Source: WHSW01 sp963846565
GTDB lineage: Bacteria; Actinomycetota; Thermoleophilia; Solirubrobacterales; 70-9
Assembly (NCBI GenBank): GCA_963846565.1
Contig: CAWJWL010000005.1
Span: 868,001-932,000 of the forward strand
DNA length: 64,000 nt
Direction of reading: 5' to 3'
Shown: one piece after another, positions 60,839-64,000 of the stretch
Position numbering within the stretch: position 1 is the stretch's first letter
How the letters are laid out: each line of letters opens with the position of its first letter
Program-made: the position numbers and the translations under genes
The notes under the pieces: model-generated
What the model saw: only the letters and a program-made list of their open reading frames with translations
Database searches by the model: none
What the model was told of the DNA's origin: nothing

Positions 60839-61957
60839 TTGTCCATCACCACCGCGACCGAGAACCAGCCCGCCGCCCGCATCGCTTTGGACGCGGCGGT
60901 CCGCGCGCCGTCGCACGCGTACCTGCTCGCCGGCCCCCCGGGCTCGGGGAAGCGGGAGGCGGCTCGCGCGCTCGTCGCCGAGCTGCTCGCCGAGGGAGCG
61001 CCCGACCCGGAGGAGGCGCGGCGCCGCGCGCTCGCCGATCCGTCCCCCCACCCCGACCTCGTCTGGCTGCGCCCTCCGGGCGCCCAGCACCTGGTGGAGG
61101 TCGTGCGCGAGCGGGTCATCGGCGCCGCCGCGTACCGGCCGTTCGAGGGCGAGCGCCGCGCCTTCGTGATCGAGGCCGCCGACGCGATGGCGGAGGAGAG
61201 CCAGAACGCCCTGTTGAAGACGCTCGAGGAGCCGGCGAGCTTCGCCCACATCATCCTCATCAGCGACGAGCCCGAGGCTCTGCTCGAGACCGTGCGCTCC
61301 CGTTGTGTCGCGGTCCGCTTCGACCGGCTCTCCGCCCAGGCGGTGGAGGCGGCGCTTGGGGAGGCGGGAACCGCGGAGGAACGATGCGCCGCCGCCCGGC
61401 TCGCGAGCGGCGACGTCGAGCGGGCTCGCTTCCTGCTCGGCGCGGAAGGGACGGCCCTGCGAGCCGCCGCCGAGGGCCTCGTGGTGGCGGCGCGAGCCGG
61501 TGCGCTCGCCGAGGCACCCTGGAAGGCACTGACGGAGGCCGCCGACGCCGCCGGTGACGCGGCGGGTCGCGAGATCGCAGCGCGGGCTGCCGAGGCCGAG
61601 GAGGAGAACCCGGAGCGCGGCGCGCAGGCGAGCCGGCGCCGCGTGCGCGAGGCGGAGGAGGCGGGGAAACGCGGTGCGCGGGCGGCCCGCACGCGGACGC
61701 TCGACCTCGGACTCGCGCTCGTCGCATCGTGGCTTCGCGACATCGCCGCGGTCGCGGACGGCGCCGCCGACCTGATCCTGAACTCCGACCGCCGCGAACA
61801 GCTGGCCGATGCCGCCGCGGGCGTCGACGCCCGCCGCGCCCGCCGCGGGGGTGAGCTGACGATGGACACGCGCCGGCGCCTGACCGTGAACGTCAATGAG
61901 ACGCTGGCGCTGGAAGCGCTGACGTTTCGTTTGGAGTTCCTGTTGAACCGCCGCTGA
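60839..61957 (+). CDS. holB: DNA polymerase III delta-prime subunit
   Basis: 372 aa from a TTG. Clamp-loader AAA+ subunit: LLAGPPGSGKREAARAL (Walker A), FVIEAADAMAEESQNALLKTLEEPASFAHIILISDEPEALLETVRSRCVAVRFD with the SRC motif of the delta-prime group. The CX2CX2C zinc module of many delta-prime proteins is not seen. The last 130 residues are Ala/Arg/Glu-rich and helical. A palindromic element follows 13 nt after the stop. Confidence 0.9.
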   Translation: MSITTATENQPAARIALDAAVRAPSHAYLLAGPPGSGKREAARALVAELLAEGAPDPEEARRRALADPSPHPDLVWLRPPGAQHLVEVVRERVIGAAAYRPFEGERRAFVIEAADAMAEESQNALLKTLEEPASFAHIILISDEPEALLETVRSRCVAVRFDRLSAQAVEAALGEAGTAEERCAAARLASGDVERARFLLGAEGTALRAAAEGLVVAARAGALAEAPWKALTEAADAAGDAAGREIAARAAEAEEENPERGAQASRRRVREAEEAGKRGARAARTRTLDLGLALVASWLRDIAAVADGAADLILNSDRREQLADAAAGVDARRARRGGELTMDTRRRLTVNVNETLALEALTFRLEFLLNRR

Positions 61958-61970
61958 CCCCGTCCGACGC

Positions 61971-62047
61971 CTGACCCGGCCGCCCCGGAGGGCGAAGCCC
62001 GAGGAGGCGGGGCGGAACGTTCGGTATTCCGGGGATGGCCGGGTCAG
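61971..62047 (+). repeat. full palindromic element after holB
   Basis: 77 bp with perfect ends CTGACCCGGCC and GGCCGGGTCAG (11 bp). Inside: CCCCGGAGGGCGAAGCCCGAGG (hairpin GGGC-GAA-GCCC) and GGCGGAACGTTCGGTATTCC. It corresponds base for base in layout to the copy in nuoC. Confidence 0.8.
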
Positions 62048-62087
62048 CCGTGGCTAGGGGTCTGCAAGGGACGCGATACTTCCCTTC

Positions 62088-63819
62088 GTGCCGGAGTCGA
62101 GCTACAAGTCGGTTAGACGACGCCTCTTCGGCGTGCGGCTCTATCTGGCCTTCGCCTTCGCCTCTGTCGCGATCATCACCGCGGCCCTCGCCTATCTGAT
62201 CGTCGGTGATACCGGTGAGCAGGCGGCCGACACCCAGCTGACCGAGCTCGCGGTCGGGCGCACGGTCGGGCTCGCCGACGCGATCGGCCGCCGCCCGCCG
62301 AAGCAGACCGCCGCGACCTTGGCCGGCTCGACCGAGGACGGCTACGTTGCGTGGGTCTTCGATGAGGAGGGGGCTCTGGTCAGTCCGCGCGTCGCCGAGG
62401 CGATCGAGCTGTTCGAGGTTCCGAACGCGAGGAGCGCGGCCAGCGCGGCCCTGCGCGGCAGCCGCTACGTCGACGAGCGCTCCGGCGGCGTCACCGTCGT
62501 CGGCATCCCGATCTTCCGCGACGGCGTGATCGCCGGCGCGATCATCGCCCGTTCGGTGCCGGCGCCCGAGGTGACCGCGGCGATCGAGGAGGGACGCGGT
62601 GACCGGCTCGCCGGGGTCGCGATCGCGGTCTCGGTGGCGCTTCTGCGTGAGCTTTTTGATCGCGAGCGCGATCACCTCCCGGGTCAAGCGCCTCGCCGAG
62701 AGCGCCGCGCGGATCTCGGAAGGGGGGCTCGACGAGCCGCTCGAGGGCACCGGCGGGCGCGACGAGATCACCGACCTCGGCCGCGCACTCGAGCGCATGC
62801 GCGGCGCACTGCGCGAGACGTTCGGCGCCCTGCGCGAGGAGCGCGACCGCCTCTCGGCGATCTTCGAGGCGCTCACCGACTCGGTCATGGTGGTCCGGCC
62901 GGACGGCGACGTGCGCTACTCGAACGCCGCGGCGCACGACCTGATCGGCGAGGACGGCAAGGCGATCGAGCCGCTCGTCCCCTGGCTGAGACGCGCCGCG
63001 CGGCGGACCGTTGTCGAGAACGACGCCCTCCGCGTCGGCGAGCGCGTCTACTCGTTGAACGCTCGCTACCTGCCCGCCGAGGACGCGGTCCTCGCCGTCG
63101 TTCGCGACCGCACCGAGGAGCTCCGCCGGGAGGTCGCCGAGCGCGAGTTCGTCTCCAACGCCGCCCACGAGCTCCGCAACCCCATCGCGGGGATCTCGGG
63201 TTCGATCGAGGTGCTTCGCGCCGGCGCCAAGGATGATCCCGTCGCAAGGGACCACTTCCTCGGCCGGCTGGCCGAGGGTGCCGAACGGATCAGCCGCCTG
63301 ACCGAGTCGCTCCTCACCCTCGCCCGGATGGAGGCGGTGGGCGAGGGCGGCAGCGAGGCGCTCGACGTCGGCATCGTCGTCGAGGAGGCGACGGAGGCGG
63401 TTGCCGCGCCCGAGGGGATCGAGGTCGTCGTCGAGGTCGGACCGGACCTCGCCGCCCAGGGAGACCGGGTGCTCTTGCGCCAGGTCCTGATCGGGCTGCT
63501 GACGAACGCGTTCAAGAACACCGAGGCGCCCGGGCGGGTGACGATCTCCGCCGTGGGGGACAAGGGCGACGAGGTGCGGATCGCGGTCACCGACACGGGA
63601 ACGGGAATTGCGGCCGAGGAGGTGAGCAGGATCTTCGAGCGCTTCTACCGCGGCTCCGGCTCGCTCGAGCAGGAGGGGTTCGGCCTCGGCCTCTCGATCG
63701 CGCGCCGAATGGTCGACGTGATGGGCGGCGAGATCGGCGTCGAGTCGGTGGTCGGCGAGGGCAGCACCTTCTGGGTCCGGCTCCGAGCGGCCAAGCCCGC
63801 GGCCACCCCGGTAGCGTGA
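62088..63819 (+). CDS. sensor histidine kinase with extracytoplasmic and HAMP/PAS-like domains (one frameshift)
   Basis: About 577 aa after correction. The first helix is LYLAFAFASVAIITAALAYLIV, followed by an outside sensor region, a second helix, HAMP (SRVKRLAESAARISEGGLDEPLEG), a PAS-like segment (RLSAIFEALTDSVMVVRPDGDVRYSNAAA) and the kinase core: H-box VSNAAHELRNPIAGISG, N-box LLTNAFKNT, G-boxes TDTGTGIAAEE and GFGLGLSIARRMV. One extra base at about 62643-62647 splits the frame inside the second transmembrane helix. A -10-like GATACT lies 7 nt before the GTG. The response regulator follows. Confidence 0.88.
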
Positions 63820-63828
63820 GTGGAACCA

Positions 63829-63871
63829 ATCCCGCCGGCTGCTCGGCTTCGCCTCCGCTGCCGTCGGGGTT
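63829..63871 (-). repeat. 43-bp dispersed repeat, copy 2
   Basis: Reverse complement matches 22165-22207 in 42 of 43 positions. It fills the gap between kinase stop and response-regulator start. Confidence 0.8.
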
Positions 63872-63887
63872 TGAGACTCTCGAATAG

Positions 63888-64000
63888 ATGAATCGAATTC
63901 TTGTTGCAGACGACGAGCCCTCGGTGCGCGAGGCAGTGGGATACGCGCTCACCCAGGAGGGCTTCGAGGTCACGGTCGCCGTCGACGGCGAGGACGCCGA
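63888..64000 (+). CDS. response regulator, receiver domain start (cut by window end)
   Basis: The 37 visible codons read MNRILVADDEPSVREAVGYA then LTQEGFEVTVAVDGEDA, the first two strands of a receiver domain with the acidic DD pair. It follows the kinase by 68 bp and is its probable partner. The output domain is outside the window; OmpR type is the usual case. Confidence 0.85.
   Translation, partial: MNRILVADDEPSVREAVGYALTQEGFEVTVAVDGEDA

Overview
The window comes from a very GC-rich (about 70 %) actinobacterium, most likely of the class Thermoleophilia (Solirubrobacterales or relatives). This is inferred from three things: an archaeal-type topoisomerase I gene next to tmk and holB, secreted proteins with the short repeated KI..DI..G(S/A)VK motif and the NACY..KG motif that are common in that group, and a B12-dependent ribonucleotide reductase with NrdR. 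No rRNA, tRNA, CRISPR array, insertion sequence or phage gene was seen.

Layout. 1-7.2 kb: a small-molecule nitrogen/polyamine region with the N-terminal part of an N,N-dimethylformamidase beta-like protein, two class III aminotransferases, a PotD-like lipoprotein, a Tat-exported PhoX/DUF839 protein and a cupin. 7.4-25.3 kb: all 14 NADH dehydrogenase I genes on the minus strand (nuoA-I, then nuoJ-N), split by a 2.6-kb block of mostly opposite-strand genes (M28 peptidase, DUF4242 protein, two SnoaL-like remnants). 25.4-38.9 kb: housekeeping and envelope genes (flavin reductase, cytochrome c lipoprotein, serS, msrB, thioesterase, lon, a primary-type sigma factor, YcaQ-like glycosylase, S33 hydrolase, two secreted proteins). 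38.9-48 kb: nrdJ-nrdR with an NrdR box, a hemolysin-III protein with an unusual N-terminal helix, a delta-60-repeat protein, rlmN, a cupin/TetR pair and an aldo/keto reductase. 48-55.2 kb: a sugar or polyol uptake and oxidation cluster (ROK regulator divergent from a Gfo/Idh/MocA dehydrogenase, a sugar-phosphate isomerase, ABC ATPase, permease and binding protein). 55.2-64 kb: SnoaL protein, precorrin-2 dehydrogenase, SRPBCC protein, HAD phosphatase, topA-tmk-holB, and a histidine kinase/response regulator pair cut by the window end.

The most interesting non-gene signal is a family of short palindromic elements. They have CTGACC/GGTCAG ends, a GCGAAGC hairpin core and a CGGAACGTTCGG segment. 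One full copy (81 bp = 27 codons) sits in frame inside nuoC. A partial copy forms the C-terminal codons of nuoJ. A truncated copy lies between nuoI and nuoH, and a second full copy follows holB. A related hairpin lies inside nuoG, and a separate 43-bp repeat occurs in inverted orientation at nuoE/nuoD and at the kinase/response-regulator junction. Elements that end up as peptide inserts in essential proteins resemble, by analogy, the Rickettsia palindromic elements.

Caution on quality: single-base indels interrupt nuoH, nuoG (about eight), the sugar-binding protein (three), topA (two) and the histidine kinase (one), while the protein similarity continues in the next frame. This looks like assembly or sequencing error rather than gene decay. 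Several genes start 6-9 nt after a -10-like hexamer with no Shine-Dalgarno sequence, which suggests frequent leaderless transcripts.
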